Shown one piece after another: positions 53,658 to 62,238 of a DNA stretch of 62,611 nucleotides. The notes below the pieces were generated by a model. That model ran no database searches and had not been told where the DNA came from. It saw only the letters and a program-made list of their open reading frames with translations. Position 1 is the stretch's first letter, and each line of letters opens with the position of its first letter. Source of the stretch: an uncultured Prevotellaceae bacterium. Its GTDB lineage: Bacteria; Bacteroidota; Bacteroidia; Bacteroidales; Muribaculaceae. Both the position numbers and the translations under genes were made by a program. The DNA lies in the NCBI GenBank assembly GCA_947169265.1, contig CAMVPC010000021.1, positions 1 to 62,611 of the forward strand, in the 5' to 3' direction.

Positions 53658-55154
53658 TTATCGGGCGAGTTTAAACACTTTCTTAAGTCCGCTATCGAGC
53701 ACCACGCTCACCATGTAAACGTTGCCGCCATAGTTGACGGTGTCGATTTGGGCTGTCGTTTCGCCCGACTTGAGCGAGTTGAGGAGCACACCATTGACGG
53801 CATAGACCTCAAGCAGCGCGATAGGCTCGGTAGCTGTCACCACAAGCAGGGTGCCATCGAAGCGGGCTTTCACGGCCACCTCATTGGCTACCGGCTCGTC
53901 GACGGCGGTCTTTATCGTTTCGATGCGGAATTCTTTCCACTGCTCGGCGGCGGCATAGTCATTCGAGACATTTTTCGCCACCTTGAGCGGTATCGACGGC
54001 TGGTCCACGCCGGCCCACACGCTGTCGCCCAGCTCGGGCACCGTCGTGGGCTTGGCGTTGACAACGGTGAGGCCCGTCATGCCGGCCATGGCCTTCGTGC
54101 CGATATAGTTAACGCTCGAGGGCACCATCACCGAGGTGAGTTGGTCCCAGTTATAGAGCGCATAGTCGCCCACTGTCGTGATGCCTTCGGGCAAGAAATT
54201 GTCCTCATCGACGGTCACGGCGTTGTCGCCGGCAAGCAGGTAGTTGCCTATAGTGCTGATACCCTCGGGCAAACTCACCTGCCGCAGTTGCGTGTCGTAG
54301 AAGAAGGCTCCGGTGCCCACTTCCCGCACGCTCTCGGGCAGGACCACGTCGCGCACCGGGGTGTTAGCCAATGCCCACATGCCCACGGTAGCCAGGTTGT
54401 CGCAGTCTTGCAGGTTTATCGTCTCTATCGCGCTGCCCATGAAGGCTTTTTCGCCTATCGCGGTAAGGGCGGTTCCCGCCGGCATTTCGACCGATGTGAG
54501 CGCCACGTCGCCCGCAAAGGCGTCGGCGCCGATGGTCTCGACACTCGGCGCGAGACTCACGCTTGAGAGCGACACGCAGTCTTTGAAAGCGGCTTCGCCC
54601 AACGCGGGCGCGGCCACAGTCGCTGTGGTGAGCGAGGCGCAACGCGCGGCCACTCCCGTGCCCATCGTAGTCACCGTGGCAGGCAAGTCGAGCGAGGTGA
54701 GAGCGGTTGCGCTCAAAGCGTAGTCTCCATAAGCCGTCACGTTCTCGAGGCCATTGAGTGTCGTGAGCGCGCTACAGCCCGCAAAGGCTCCATCGTCAAT
54801 CGAAGTGGCGGTCGGCGGCAACGTCACTTGCGCGAGTGCTGTGTGGCCAAAGAATGCCATGACGGGCACTTCGCCTGCCGCATAGCTTATTTTATTGCCC
54901 AGCACCGGCTCTAAAGTCTCGAGCGCCTCGATGGTGGCACCACTCAAGTCGAGTTGTTGCAAGGCGGTGAGTTGCCGGCCCATAAACTTAAAATCTCGTG
55001 CATCGACAGTGCCAGTGACCGTGAGTTGCGTCACCGCAAGGTCATCAACTCTGTCGGCCAGCGTGCCGGCCACGTTTTCCACTTGCCGGGCGCTTACCGT
55101 GAGCACGCCCACGGCGAGCATCGCCAAAGTCAGTTTTGTCTTGATTCGTATCAT
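53658..55154 (-). CDS. BspA-like leucine-rich repeat surface protein
   Basis: A 498-residue exported protein (signal [22 protein letters not shown]). Most of it is built of BspA-type LRR_5 repeats ([75 protein letters not shown]). The last ~65 residues ([19 protein letters not shown]...[19 protein letters not shown]) resemble a secretion-type sorting domain. Such proteins mediate adhesion in oral and gut Bacteroidales. It heads the operon with trmB and the Sel1 gene, with TATCTTTG at 55190-55183 as its -7 element. Confidence 0.88.
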   Translation of the reverse strand: MIRIKTKLTLAMLAVGVLTVSARQVENVAGTLADRVDDLAVTQLTVTGTVDARDFKFMGRQLTALQQLDLSGATIEALETLEPVLGNKISYAAGEVPVMAFFGHTALAQVTLPPTATSIDDGAFAGCSALTTLNGLENVTAYGDYALSATALTSLDLPATVTTMGTGVAARCASLTTATVAAPALGEAAFKDCVSLSSVSLAPSVETIGADAFAGDVALTSVEMPAGTALTAIGEKAFMGSAIETINLQDCDNLATVGMWALANTPVRDVVLPESVREVGTGAFFYDTQLRQVSLPEGISTIGNYLLAGDNAVTVDEDNFLPEGITTVGDYALYNWDQLTSVMVPSSVNYIGTKAMAGMTGLTVVNAKPTTVPELGDSVWAGVDQPSIPLKVAKNVSNDYAAAEQWKEFRIETIKTAVDEPVANEVAVKARFDGTLLVVTATEPIALLEVYAVNGVLLNSLKSGETTAQIDTVNYGGNVYMVSVVLDSGLKKVFKLAR

Positions 55155-55182
55155 TTGTAGGAATTTATCTCATTAAAACTTA

Positions 55183-55190
55183 CAAAGATA
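55183..55190 (-). promoter_or_regulatory. -7 element of the LRR-trmB-Sel1 operon
   Basis: TATCTTTG on the minus strand, exact TAnnTTTG, 28 bases before the LRR ATG at 55154. Confidence 0.55.
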
Positions 55191-55244
55191 AGCATTTTTC
55201 GCCACATTTCAATCTAAAAGCGAAAAAATGTGGCAAAACACGCT

Positions 55245-55270
55245 TTTGGCGCCCTGGTTTGGCGCCCTGG
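55245..55270. repeat. 13-bp tandem duplication
   Basis: TTTGGCGCCCTGG occurs twice back to back (55245-55257, 55258-55270), next to the stop of the zinc-ribbon gene. A weak AAAAGCG/CGCTTTT hairpin (55216-55247) overlaps it and could end the minus-strand operon. Confidence 0.8.
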
Positions 55271-55288
55271 TGTCAATCAGGGTGTCGC

Positions 55289-55888
55289 TCACGCGCCACA
55301 GTGCATCATGCGCAGCAATGCATAGATCAGCAGCAAAAAGAAAATGGTACTGAAACAGCCGTAACGGCCTATTCGCAGCGTGCAGCCCCGCGGTTGCCCG
55401 TCTTGCTCTTGCTGTGCCTCTCGGGCGGCCCGCAACGCCTCGTCCATCTCTTGGGTGCGTTGCAGCGGGCCGGGCAGCGACGAGTTGTGTGGAATGAGGA
55501 TGCGGCGCGGGCGTCCCGGCACATAGGGTCCCACGATGCCCTGGCTCTCGAGCTGGTTCATCAGCGTCATGGCGCGCTCGGGCACGATATTGAAATAGCT
55601 GGCGAGCATGCCCACGTGGATAGCGTTGCACGTGGCCACATAGCGCACCGCGTCGTCGTAGAGCGGGTCGAGTGTCGCCGTGCCCGTCGGGGGGACATGG
55701 CGCGGTTCCTCATATTTCTCGAACGGCGGTGGCCCGATAGGAGTTTGTTCGGTGGGCATATAAGCATAGTTTCCCACTATCTTGAGCTTGGCGTCACACT
55801 TGGGACACATCGTCTCATATCCGGCAGCCACCAGCTCGTGCGGCTCGATTTCTATCGTGCAATTACATCGCGGACAGGTATATTTCAT
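55289..55888 (-). CDS. zinc-ribbon protein with an FtsK-gamma winged helix and C-terminal membrane helix
   Basis: A 199-residue protein with three parts. An N-terminal zinc ribbon has Cys5, Cys8, Cys28 and Cys31. Residues ~73-134 (DPLYDDAVRYV...MLASYFNIVPERAMTLMNQLESQGIVGP) match the FtsK gamma domain, the winged helix by which FtsK reads chromosomal polarity sequences, but no motor domain is present. A Gln/Glu/Arg linker leads to a single hydrophobic helix (about 178-194), so it appears tail-anchored. Short FtsK-gamma proteins in this phylum are usually annotated as FtsK by default. It is the last gene of the speA operon, 17 bases after a phosphopantetheinyl transferase. Function unknown; DNA-membrane tethering is speculation. 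Confidence 0.82.
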   Translation of the reverse strand: MKYTCPRCNCTIEIEPHELVAAGYETMCPKCDAKLKIVGNYAYMPTEQTPIGPPPFEKYEEPRHVPPTGTATLDPLYDDAVRYVATCNAIHVGMLASYFNIVPERAMTLMNQLESQGIVGPYVPGRPRRILIPHNSSLPGPLQRTQEMDEALRAAREAQQEQDGQPRGCTLRIGRYGCFSTIFFLLLIYALLRMMHCGA

Positions 55889-55904
55889 CGTTCAATTCGT
55901 TTGG

Positions 55905-56609
55905 TTAAATGATTTGACAGTCTGAATCGTCGCAACGAGCGAGCGTGAGGACAGCCACGGGCGAGAGCATGGTAGTGAGGGTGAGGGTGAGCGTGGTGCG
56001 GCACGCGTCGCCGTCACCTCGCTCGATAAAGGCGGCCGTGTGGCTAATGGTGACAACGGGGGCACCGACGGCAGGCGGTAGCCCTTTCGGCAACACGAAC
56101 GGGTCAAGAACGATGTCGTCGCGATAACTCTTCACGCGGTCGCGCCGCGAGATAACCTTGAAGATTGCCTCCTTGGCCGTCCATGCCACGACGTGGGCAC
56201 AAAGGTCGTCGGGAGCGATCCAAGTGCGTTCGTGCCCGTTGAGAAAGCCGTCGCGCACCCGCAACACGCGATCACGATAACTCTCCAGGTCGACACCCAC
56301 CGCATGAACGCTATTGATGGCAAACACCAGTTCTTGCCGCGTGTGGGCGATGCTCAAGTGACGGCCGAGTTCGTCCACTTGCGGCGCGCGGTTTTCGTCG
56401 TGACGCAGCGCCGCGTGCCCCACGATGCGGTTCAGCAGCAAGCGCTCGGCGAGAATTTCGCGACGGCGGCTCTCGGCCTTGGCCTCGACATGGGGGTCGA
56501 GTCCTTGTAGCTCACATTCGCGCGCCAGCTGCCCGCTGTCCTCTTGCGTGAGGTTCCAGCGATAGAGCGTGGTACCGTCGTCGAGCCGTGTGGAGCCGAT
56601 GAAAGCCAT
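55905..56609 (-). CDS. second 4'-phosphopantetheinyl transferase superfamily protein
   Basis: A 234-residue protein with the Sfp-type landmarks: LSIAHT, VGVDLESYRDRVLRV with the metal-binding Asp/Glu, and WTAKEAIFKVI. It is longer than the enzyme at 15306, with an N-terminal extension (RWNLTQEDSGQLAREC) and a C-terminal beta-rich part. It begins 1 base after the transporter stop, in the speA operon. Carrier-protein target unknown. Confidence 0.8.
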   Translation of the reverse strand: MAFIGSTRLDDGTTLYRWNLTQEDSGQLARECELQGLDPHVEAKAESRRREILAERLLLNRIVGHAALRHDENRAPQVDELGRHLSIAHTRQELVFAINSVHAVGVDLESYRDRVLRVRDGFLNGHERTWIAPDDLCAHVVAWTAKEAIFKVISRRDRVKSYRDDIVLDPFVLPKGLPPAVGAPVVTISHTAAFIERGDGDACRTTLTLTLTTMLSPVAVLTLARCDDSDCQII

Positions 56610-56610
56610 T

Positions 56611-58287
56611 TCACAAAAGTGCCAAAATGAGTATTTGCGCCGTAATGACGCGCATGAACATCGTGAGCGGATAGACCGTAGAATAAGCCACGGCGGGGGC
56701 GTCGTTACCGGCCGTCTTGTTGGCGTAAGCCAAGGCCGGCGGATCGGTGGTGGCGCCTGCCAGCAGTCCCATGATGGTGCAGTAATTGAGCTTGTGTCTC
56801 CAGCGTGCGAGGCATCCCACCACGAGCAGGGGTAGGAAGGTGATAAGGAAACCGTAACCCACCCATTGGAGGCCGGTGGCGTTGAACACGGTGGCGGCGA
56901 ATTTGTCGCCGGCGGCTATTCCCACCGAGGCGAGGAACAGGCAGATACCGAGTTCGCGCAACAACAGGTTGGCGCTCGACGAGGTGTAAGTGACGAGTTT
57001 GACTTTATACCCCCACCGGCCCAGCAGGATGGCCACGATGAGCGGTCCACCCGCCAGACCCAGTTTCATGGGCACCGTCATTCCCGGGAACATAATGGGC
57101 AGCGACCCCAAGATAATACCCATGAAAATGCCAATGAACATGGTGAACAAATTGGGCTCGTTGAGGCGACGCATCGAGTTGCCCAGTTTCTCGGCAAGGC
57201 GCTCGATGTCGGGCAGTTGGCCCACCACAGTAATGCGGTCGCCCACCTGCAACGCCAGGTTGGCGCTGGCCAGCAGGTCGACTCCGGCACGGTTCACGCG
57301 GGTGACATTCAGGCCATATCCTCGCGGCAGCCGCAACGAGCCCAGCCGCCTACCCGAATAAGCGCTTTTCGTGACGACAATTCGCCGCGACACCACAGGA
57401 GCCGGGTCGTGTTCCCAGTCCATCTCCTCGTGAGGGCCAATGATGGCGTCGAACACCTCCTCGTCCTGGACGCTGAGCACGATGCGCAGCAGGTCGTCCT
57501 TCCCGATGGTGGTCGATGACATGGGAATTATCACCTCGCCGTCGCTGCGCTTGACGCGCGAAATGACGAAGTTGCGGTCGATGATATTGTGCAGGCGCTC
57601 GATGGTGATATCGTAGATGAGTTTGTTGGTCACGCGATAGGTGACAATGTGAGGCTTGAGCAAGCTGTTGTTCTTTTCGTCCTCGATGTCCTGCGTCTCG
57701 CGATTGACGTCAATTTTGAACAACGACTTGACTATCACCATAGTGAGGATGATGCCGACCACGCCAAGCGGATAGGCCGCGGCATAGCCCATCGACATCA
57801 CCTCGTTCAGGTTCATGGCCACATCGGGGCCTTGCGTCTCGATGAGTGTTTGCTGGGCGGCACCCAAGCCGGGCGTGTTGGTCACGGCACCCTGCAGCAC
57901 GCCCACCAGCTCGTTGCCTCGCGTGCCTCCCACAGCGTAGATGCCCAGCGCCACGGCAATGTTGAGCGCGATGATGAGCAGCGCGAGACCGTTGAGGCGC
58001 AGTCCTCCTTCCTTAAAAGAGGAGAAGAAGCCGGGACCCACCTGCAAGCCGATGGAGAAGATGAAGAGAATGAGGCCGAACTCCTGTGCGAACTTGAGCG
58101 TGCCTTCGTCGACGCCCATGTGGAAATGGCCGGCGACAATACCCATGAACAAGACAAAAGTGGCACCGAGCGAAATGCCGAAAAATTTCACTTTTCCCAG
58201 CATCACGCCCAACGCGATGACAAGGGAATAAATCAAGATGGTGTGAGCGATACCCTCACCGGCAAACAGGTCCAATAACCAATCCAT
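56611..58287 (-). CDS. AspT/YidE-YbjL family transporter with TrkA-C domains
   Basis: A 558-residue membrane protein with two hydrophobic halves (about residues 1-190 and 385-555) separated by two RCK_C/TrkA-C domains (about 205-380; VISRVKRSDGEVIIPMSSTTIGKDD and LNVTRVNRAGVDLLASANLALQVGDRITVVG). This is the aspartate-alanine antiporter/YidE layout; E. coli relatives are uncharacterised or transport dicarboxylates. It lies between gph and the phosphopantetheinyl transferase. Confidence 0.9.
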   Translation of the reverse strand: MDWLLDLFAGEGIAHTILIYSLVIALGVMLGKVKFFGISLGATFVLFMGIVAGHFHMGVDEGTLKFAQEFGLILFIFSIGLQVGPGFFSSFKEGGLRLNGLALLIIALNIAVALGIYAVGGTRGNELVGVLQGAVTNTPGLGAAQQTLIETQGPDVAMNLNEVMSMGYAAAYPLGVVGIILTMVIVKSLFKIDVNRETQDIEDEKNNSLLKPHIVTYRVTNKLIYDITIERLHNIIDRNFVISRVKRSDGEVIIPMSSTTIGKDDLLRIVLSVQDEEVFDAIIGPHEEMDWEHDPAPVVSRRIVVTKSAYSGRRLGSLRLPRGYGLNVTRVNRAGVDLLASANLALQVGDRITVVGQLPDIERLAEKLGNSMRRLNEPNLFTMFIGIFMGIILGSLPIMFPGMTVPMKLGLAGGPLIVAILLGRWGYKVKLVTYTSSSANLLLRELGICLFLASVGIAAGDKFAATVFNATGLQWVGYGFLITFLPLLVVGCLARWRHKLNYCTIMGLLAGATTDPPALAYANKTAGNDAPAVAYSTVYPLTMFMRVITAQILILALL

Positions 58288-58315
58288 GAACTAATTTGAT
58301 TCAGTTAACGACATT

Positions 58316-58987
58316 TCAAATCAATATTCCTTTCTCCACCACCTCGAGAATATCGGCCGGACGGTTCACTATCACGCTCGCGTGATATTCGTTGAGCTCT
58401 TTCTCGGGACGGAAGCCCCACGTCACGCCCACCGAATCGACACAGGCGCGACGCGCCGTTTCCATGTCGACTCCCGAGTCGCCCACATAGAGCACCTCGC
58501 TCTTGGGCATGCGGGCCTCGGCCAGGATTTGGAACACGATAGAGGGGTCGGGCTTAACGGGGATGCCCTCGTTCTGCCCCAGGATGGCCACGAAATCGTG
58601 GTGTCCGAAAAAGTGGCCGATGATGTCGTTCACAGCTCGCTGATATTTGTTGGAGGCCACGGCGAGTTTCACGTCGCGCGCCCGCAGCTCGTCGAGCAGC
58701 TCGGGAATACCGTCGTAAGGGCGCGTATATTCGGTATCGTGCTCGTCGTAGTAGGCCTTGAAATCCTTGAGCAACGCCTCGACGATATCGGGGGTGCGCG
58801 CGTCCTCGGGGAGCACACGCTCGATGAGGCGCTTCACGCCATTACCCACAAAGAACGGGTAGCTCGCCATGCTCAGCGTGGCGTAGCCATGCGCCTCCAG
58901 CGCATAGTTGGCGGCGTGTCCCAGGTCCTCAATCGTGTTGAGCAAAGTACCGTCGAGGTCAAAAATCACCAGTTTTTTCATGCTCAT
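58316..58987 (-). CDS. gph: HAD phosphatase, phosphoglycolate phosphatase-like
   Basis: A 223-residue HAD hydrolase. Motif I is FDLDGTLLNT (nucleophile Asp), motif II is VASNKYQ, motif III the later Lys, motif IV VGDSGVDMETARRA. The cap-domain FVGNGVKRLIERVLPED is the hallmark of phosphoglycolate phosphatase. The start at 58987 overlaps the speA stop by 4 bases. Substrate other than 2-phosphoglycolate is possible. Confidence 0.88.
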   Translation of the reverse strand: MSMKKLVIFDLDGTLLNTIEDLGHAANYALEAHGYATLSMASYPFFVGNGVKRLIERVLPEDARTPDIVEALLKDFKAYYDEHDTEYTRPYDGIPELLDELRARDVKLAVASNKYQRAVNDIIGHFFGHHDFVAILGQNEGIPVKPDPSIVFQILAEARMPKSEVLYVGDSGVDMETARRACVDSVGVTWGFRPEKELNEYHASVIVNRPADILEVVEKGILI

Positions 58988-60936
58988 TGCCTATTGCGTT
59001 CAAGATAGGTGTAACCATAGAGGCCGCTGCGGTAGTTGCGCACGAACTCGTTGCCCTCTTCGGCCGTAATCTTGCCATTACGCACCGAGTCGGCCACCCA
59101 CGACTCGACGTTGCGCACCAGCTCCTTGGGACTGAACTGCACATAGTCGAGCACCTCGGCCACCGTTTCGCCGTCGATGACCTGGTCTATTTCGTAATGA
59201 TCCTTATACACGTCGATGTGCACCGCGTTAGTGTCGCCGAACAGGTTGTGCATATCGCCCAAAATCTCCTGATAGGCACCCACGAGGAACACGCCCAGAT
59301 AGTAGTGCTCGCCGTCTTTGAGCCGATGCACGGGAAGGGCGTGCGACACACCCTGCGTCGAAATGAAACACCCTATCTTGCCGTCGCTGTCGCAAGTGAT
59401 ATCCTGCAACGTCGCCATGCGGTCGGGGCGCTCGGCGAGGCGGTCGATGGGCACCACGGGGAACACCTGGTCGATGGCCCAAAGGTCGGGCAGCGACTGG
59501 AAGAGCGAAAAGTTGCAAAAGTACTTCTCGGGCAACATGCGCGACACACTGCGCAGCTCCTGCGGCGCGTGTTTCATGTCGCTGGCGATGAGATTCACCT
59601 CGCGGGCCACGCTCCAAAAGAGTTTCTCGACGAGAGCGCGTGTGCGCAGGTCAATCAGCCCGAGGCTGAAGCGGTCGAGAGCCTCCTCGCGGATTTGCAG
59701 CGCATCGTGCCAGTCCTCGAGCAAGCGGGCCTGGTTGATCTTATCCCAAATCTCGTAGAGGTCGCGCACCAACTCGTTCTCGTCGTCGCCCAGCGTATCG
59801 CGGTCCTCGTCCCACTCGGGCAGGCACGCCGTCTCGAGCACCTCGACCACGAGCACGCTGTGGTGGGCGGTGAGGGCGCGGCCGCTCTCGGTGATAATAT
59901 TGGGATGCTTGAGTCCGTTTTTCTCGCAGGCGTCGACGAGCTGATAGATGGAGTCGTTGACATATTCCTGGATAGAATAGTTCATGCTGTGTTCGCTCGC
60001 GCTGTTGCGCGTGCCGTCGTAGTCCACGCCCAAGCCGCCGCCAATGTCGATAAACTCCAACTCAAAGCCCATGCGGCTCAGCTGCACATAGAACTGGCAT
60101 GCCTCTCGCAACGCGTTCTTGATGCGACGTATCTTGGTGATTTGGCTGCCGATGTGAAAGTGGATGAGCTTGAGGCAATCGCCCATCTTGTGCTCGTTGA
60201 GGAACTCAAGGGCGCTTTGCAACTCGCTGGTGTTCAAGCCAAACTTGCTGCGGTCGCCGCCGCTCTCCTCCCACTTGCCGCTGCCGCTGCTGGCAATCTT
60301 GATGCGGATGCCCAGGTTGGGCCTGATGCCCAGCCGCATGGCCACGTCGCTGATGAGCTGCAACTCGTTGAGCTTCTCGACCACGAGGAAGACGCGGCGT
60401 CCCATCTTTTGCGCCAGTAGGGCCAGCTCCACATAGTTCTCGTCCTTATAGCCGTTGCAAATAATGAGCGACTTGTCGCTGTAAGAACCCATGTTCATGG
60501 CCAGCACAGCGTGCAACTCGGGCTTGGAGCCGGCCTCAAGGCCAATGTTGAACTTCTTGCCGTGGCCCACGATTTCCTCCACCACCTGCCGCATTTGGTT
60601 CACCTTAATGGGATAGACGATAAAGTTTTGCGCCTTGTAGTCATATTCCTTGGCGGCCCGCTTGAAACAGCTGGCAATCTTCTCGATGCGATTATCGAGA
60701 ATATCGGGGAAACGCAACAAGATGGGCGCCGTGATGTTGCGCGTGCGCAATTCGTTCATCACGTCCACCAGGTCAACACCGGCATAGGTCTGCTTGGGGG
60801 TCACCACAATGTGCCCCTTATCATTGATTGAGAAATATTTGAGGCCCCAACCATGAATGTTATACAATTCGGCGCTGTCCTCCACGCGCCACTTGCTTAT
60901 GCTGCTCGTAGTAGTAATTTTTTGAGGGTTGTACAA
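58984..60936 (-). CDS. speA: biosynthetic arginine decarboxylase
   Basis: PLP enzyme turning arginine into agmatine, the first step of spermidine synthesis in this phylum. The fold-III barrel shows IVYPIKVNQ (PLP lysine), the Gly-rich FIDIGGGLGVDYDGT, and ESGRALTAHHSVLVVEVLE; the long insert and C-terminal WSIAREVN-type region are in place. The start is unusual: the conserved N-terminus SKWRVEDSAELYNIHGWG has no ATG before it. The TTG at 60936 (used here) lies 9 bases after the repeat-borne -7 element; an ATA at 60900 just before SKWRVEDS is a non-standard alternative. It leads the gph/transporter/PPTase/zinc-ribbon operon. Confidence 0.93.
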   Translation of the reverse strand: MYNPQKITTTSSISKWRVEDSAELYNIHGWGLKYFSINDKGHIVVTPKQTYAGVDLVDVMNELRTRNITAPILLRFPDILDNRIEKIASCFKRAAKEYDYKAQNFIVYPIKVNQMRQVVEEIVGHGKKFNIGLEAGSKPELHAVLAMNMGSYSDKSLIICNGYKDENYVELALLAQKMGRRVFLVVEKLNELQLISDVAMRLGIRPNLGIRIKIASSGSGKWEESGGDRSKFGLNTSELQSALEFLNEHKMGDCLKLIHFHIGSQITKIRRIKNALREACQFYVQLSRMGFELEFIDIGGGLGVDYDGTRNSASEHSMNYSIQEYVNDSIYQLVDACEKNGLKHPNIITESGRALTAHHSVLVVEVLETACLPEWDEDRDTLGDDENELVRDLYEIWDKINQARLLEDWHDALQIREEALDRFSLGLIDLRTRALVEKLFWSVAREVNLIASDMKHAPQELRSVSRMLPEKYFCNFSLFQSLPDLWAIDQVFPVVPIDRLAERPDRMATLQDITCDSDGKIGCFISTQGVSHALPVHRLKDGEHYYLGVFLVGAYQEILGDMHNLFGDTNAVHIDVYKDHYEIDQVIDGETVAEVLDYVQFSPKELVRNVESWVADSVRNGKITAEEGNEFVRNYRSGLYGYTYLERNRQ

Positions 60937-60945
60937 TTCAATCTG

Positions 60946-61065
60946 CAAAATTACTGCAAACCGAGCGCAATACAAAATGAAAAATCCTTTTTTTCATTTT
61001 TATTGCCGAGGTGAAGCGTAATTTCGCCCCACAAGGGCAACATTACTGCAAACCGAGCGCAATAG
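60946..61065 (-). repeat. palindromic promoter repeat, array B (one full and one truncated copy)
   Basis: On the minus strand a full 71-base palindrome (61021-60951) starts TTACGCTTCACCTCGG and ends TTTGCAGTAA, with TTTG (60976-60973), 19 bases and TAATTTTG (60953-60946) as a complete promoter for speA. Upstream, 92 bases away, only the right half of another copy remains (61065-61043), ending in the defective TAATGTTG. The truncation point lies at the edge of the AT-rich orphan segment. Confidence 0.9.
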
Positions 61066-61079
61066 AAAAAAGGGGGCAC

Positions 61080-61424
61080 TTAGTTTTGCAACAGCAATCT
61101 TTTAAGGTCCTGTTGGAAGGGGCAATGTCGATAGGGCGGAGTGTTTTTTGGATTCCTGCTATGATTCACGAAGTCGGCTATCTCAATCAGCTCATCAACA
61201 GCAGCAGTGAGGTCCTCTCCTGTTTTCTTATCAATTATTCTCATTCCTTGAACTTTTTTGAATCTACCTTTACTCGCCCGGTAAGCTCCTCTACAATGCA
61301 TAGCATAGCTCATTGCTGCCTCAATGAACATCGCATCATCTCTCCACACCGTGTTGGTATTAACCTCTATCAACATATAGTCGAGCCGTGTGGCTGGCCC
61401 AAACCATCTTTGAAAAAATCCCAT
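61080..61424 (-). CDS. hypothetical protein
   Basis: A 114-residue protein, AT-rich codon use unlike the speA operon. It is basic (GRFKKVQGMRIIDKKTG, RNPKNTPPYRHCPFQQDLKRLL), without a signal peptide or membrane helix. I recognise no family. It lies 25 bases after the next hypothetical gene, in the same direction, and together they look like a small unit acquired from elsewhere. Confidence 0.6.
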   Translation of the reverse strand: MGFFQRWFGPATRLDYMLIEVNTNTVWRDDAMFIEAAMSYAMHCRGAYRASKGRFKKVQGMRIIDKKTGEDLTAAVDELIEIADFVNHSRNPKNTPPYRHCPFQQDLKRLLLQN

Positions 61425-61449
61425 TATACAAACTTTTTTAATTTATTAA

Positions 61450-61761
61450 TTACAATAATGCCATATCTCCCATCTCTTCACGAGCTTCATCTAAAGTGCT
61501 TTTAATTAACAACAAAATGTTACCTAAACACATTTCGCCATTTAAAAATCTAAATTCCGCATACCTTACACTATCATCAACATTCATGAATTTATTCTTT
61601 AGCTGATGAAATAAAGGGGTAATATCTCTGATTACCAAAGCCCTTTCAAAAATAAACCAGGGGTTTGAAAGATAATAATCGTACTGCTTACACAGTGGCT
61701 CCAGTTCTCTTAAAATAGCGTAGATGCTTCTCACGTCTTTCCAATTTTGAATGACTCCCAT
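61450..61761 (-). CDS. hypothetical protein
   Basis: A 103-residue protein (MGVIQNWKDVRSIYAILREL...), AT-rich, largely helical with many aromatic residues and a hydrophobic stretch (CLGNILLLIKSTLDEA). No family recognised and no signal peptide. It precedes the 61080 gene by 25 bases. It could be one half of a two-gene toxin-antitoxin or immunity unit, but nothing in the sequence proves that. Confidence 0.6.
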   Translation of the reverse strand: MGVIQNWKDVRSIYAILRELEPLCKQYDYYLSNPWFIFERALVIRDITPLFHQLKNKFMNVDDSVRYAEFRFLNGEMCLGNILLLIKSTLDEAREEMGDMALL

Positions 61762-61789
61762 TTTATTTCTTTTTTAATCGTTATAAAAG

Positions 61790-61969
61790 TTATTTCTTTT
61801 TTTGTGTAAAGGTAAGGTTTAAAAACTGTGGTTCTAAAAAACCGCAAGGTTGTTTTTTCTCAAGTGACACACCACTCCAATGGATAAAGATCTTATTCGA
61901 CACACTACCAATCCCGACAACACTCTCATAACCAATCAAAAAGAATAGACAATAGACCCGAATAAACAT
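61790..61969 (-). CDS. possible small protein (59 residues)
   Basis: Begins at ATG 61969 (MFIRVYCLFFLIGYESVVGI...) and ends LNLTFTQKKK. A hydrophobic N-terminus could be a signal or anchor. It precedes the two hypothetical genes on the same strand with no obvious promoter in between. A longer in-frame start upstream runs into low-complexity DNA and is not trusted. It could equally be non-coding. Confidence 0.3.
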   Translation of the reverse strand: MFIRVYCLFFLIGYESVVGIGSVSNKIFIHWSGVSLEKKQPCGFLEPQFLNLTFTQKKK

Positions 61970-61990
61970 TTTATTGATAAAAAATGCTCG

Positions 61991-62056
61991 CACCTTTTTG
62001 AGATTTTTTTTCGTCCATAAATACACCTTCTTGAGATTTTTTGAACAAATATTTAG
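61991..62056. repeat. two 33-bp direct repeats upstream of the orphan genes
   Basis: CACCTTTTTGAGATTTTTTT at 61991 recurs as CACCTTCTTGAGATTTTTTG at 62024, a 33-base period, in the leader side of the minus-strand orphan genes. The period equals that of the repeats before the ATPase, though the sequence differs. Confidence 0.65.
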
Positions 62057-62212
62057 GAAGAAATGTTCTTTCGGTTGCAGTCTTGGGCTGCTTTGGGAGG
62101 GCTTTGAGCGGCAAGGTGTTCCTCTCGCGAGGAACGGGCCTGCTCGTTCCTTTCCCCCCCTCCCCACCATTCAGTCGCTTCGCTCCTGTCATGGCGGGGT
62201 TTTCACACTGGT

Positions 62213-62230
62213 AATCGCCTGTCGGCGATT
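62213..62230. terminator. small hairpin beside array C
   Basis: AATCGCC-TGTC-GGCGATT, a 7-bp perfect stem with a 4-base loop, just before array C. The 61970-62552 stretch otherwise holds only low-complexity AT-rich DNA, the repeats listed here and no gene I can support. Confidence 0.4.
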
Positions 62231-62238
62231 TGGCGCAA

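Noticed and set aside
61790-62170. A 126-codon minus-strand protein
   Set aside because: The N-terminal half is low-complexity and includes the 33-base repeats; only the last 59 codons are kept, with low confidence.
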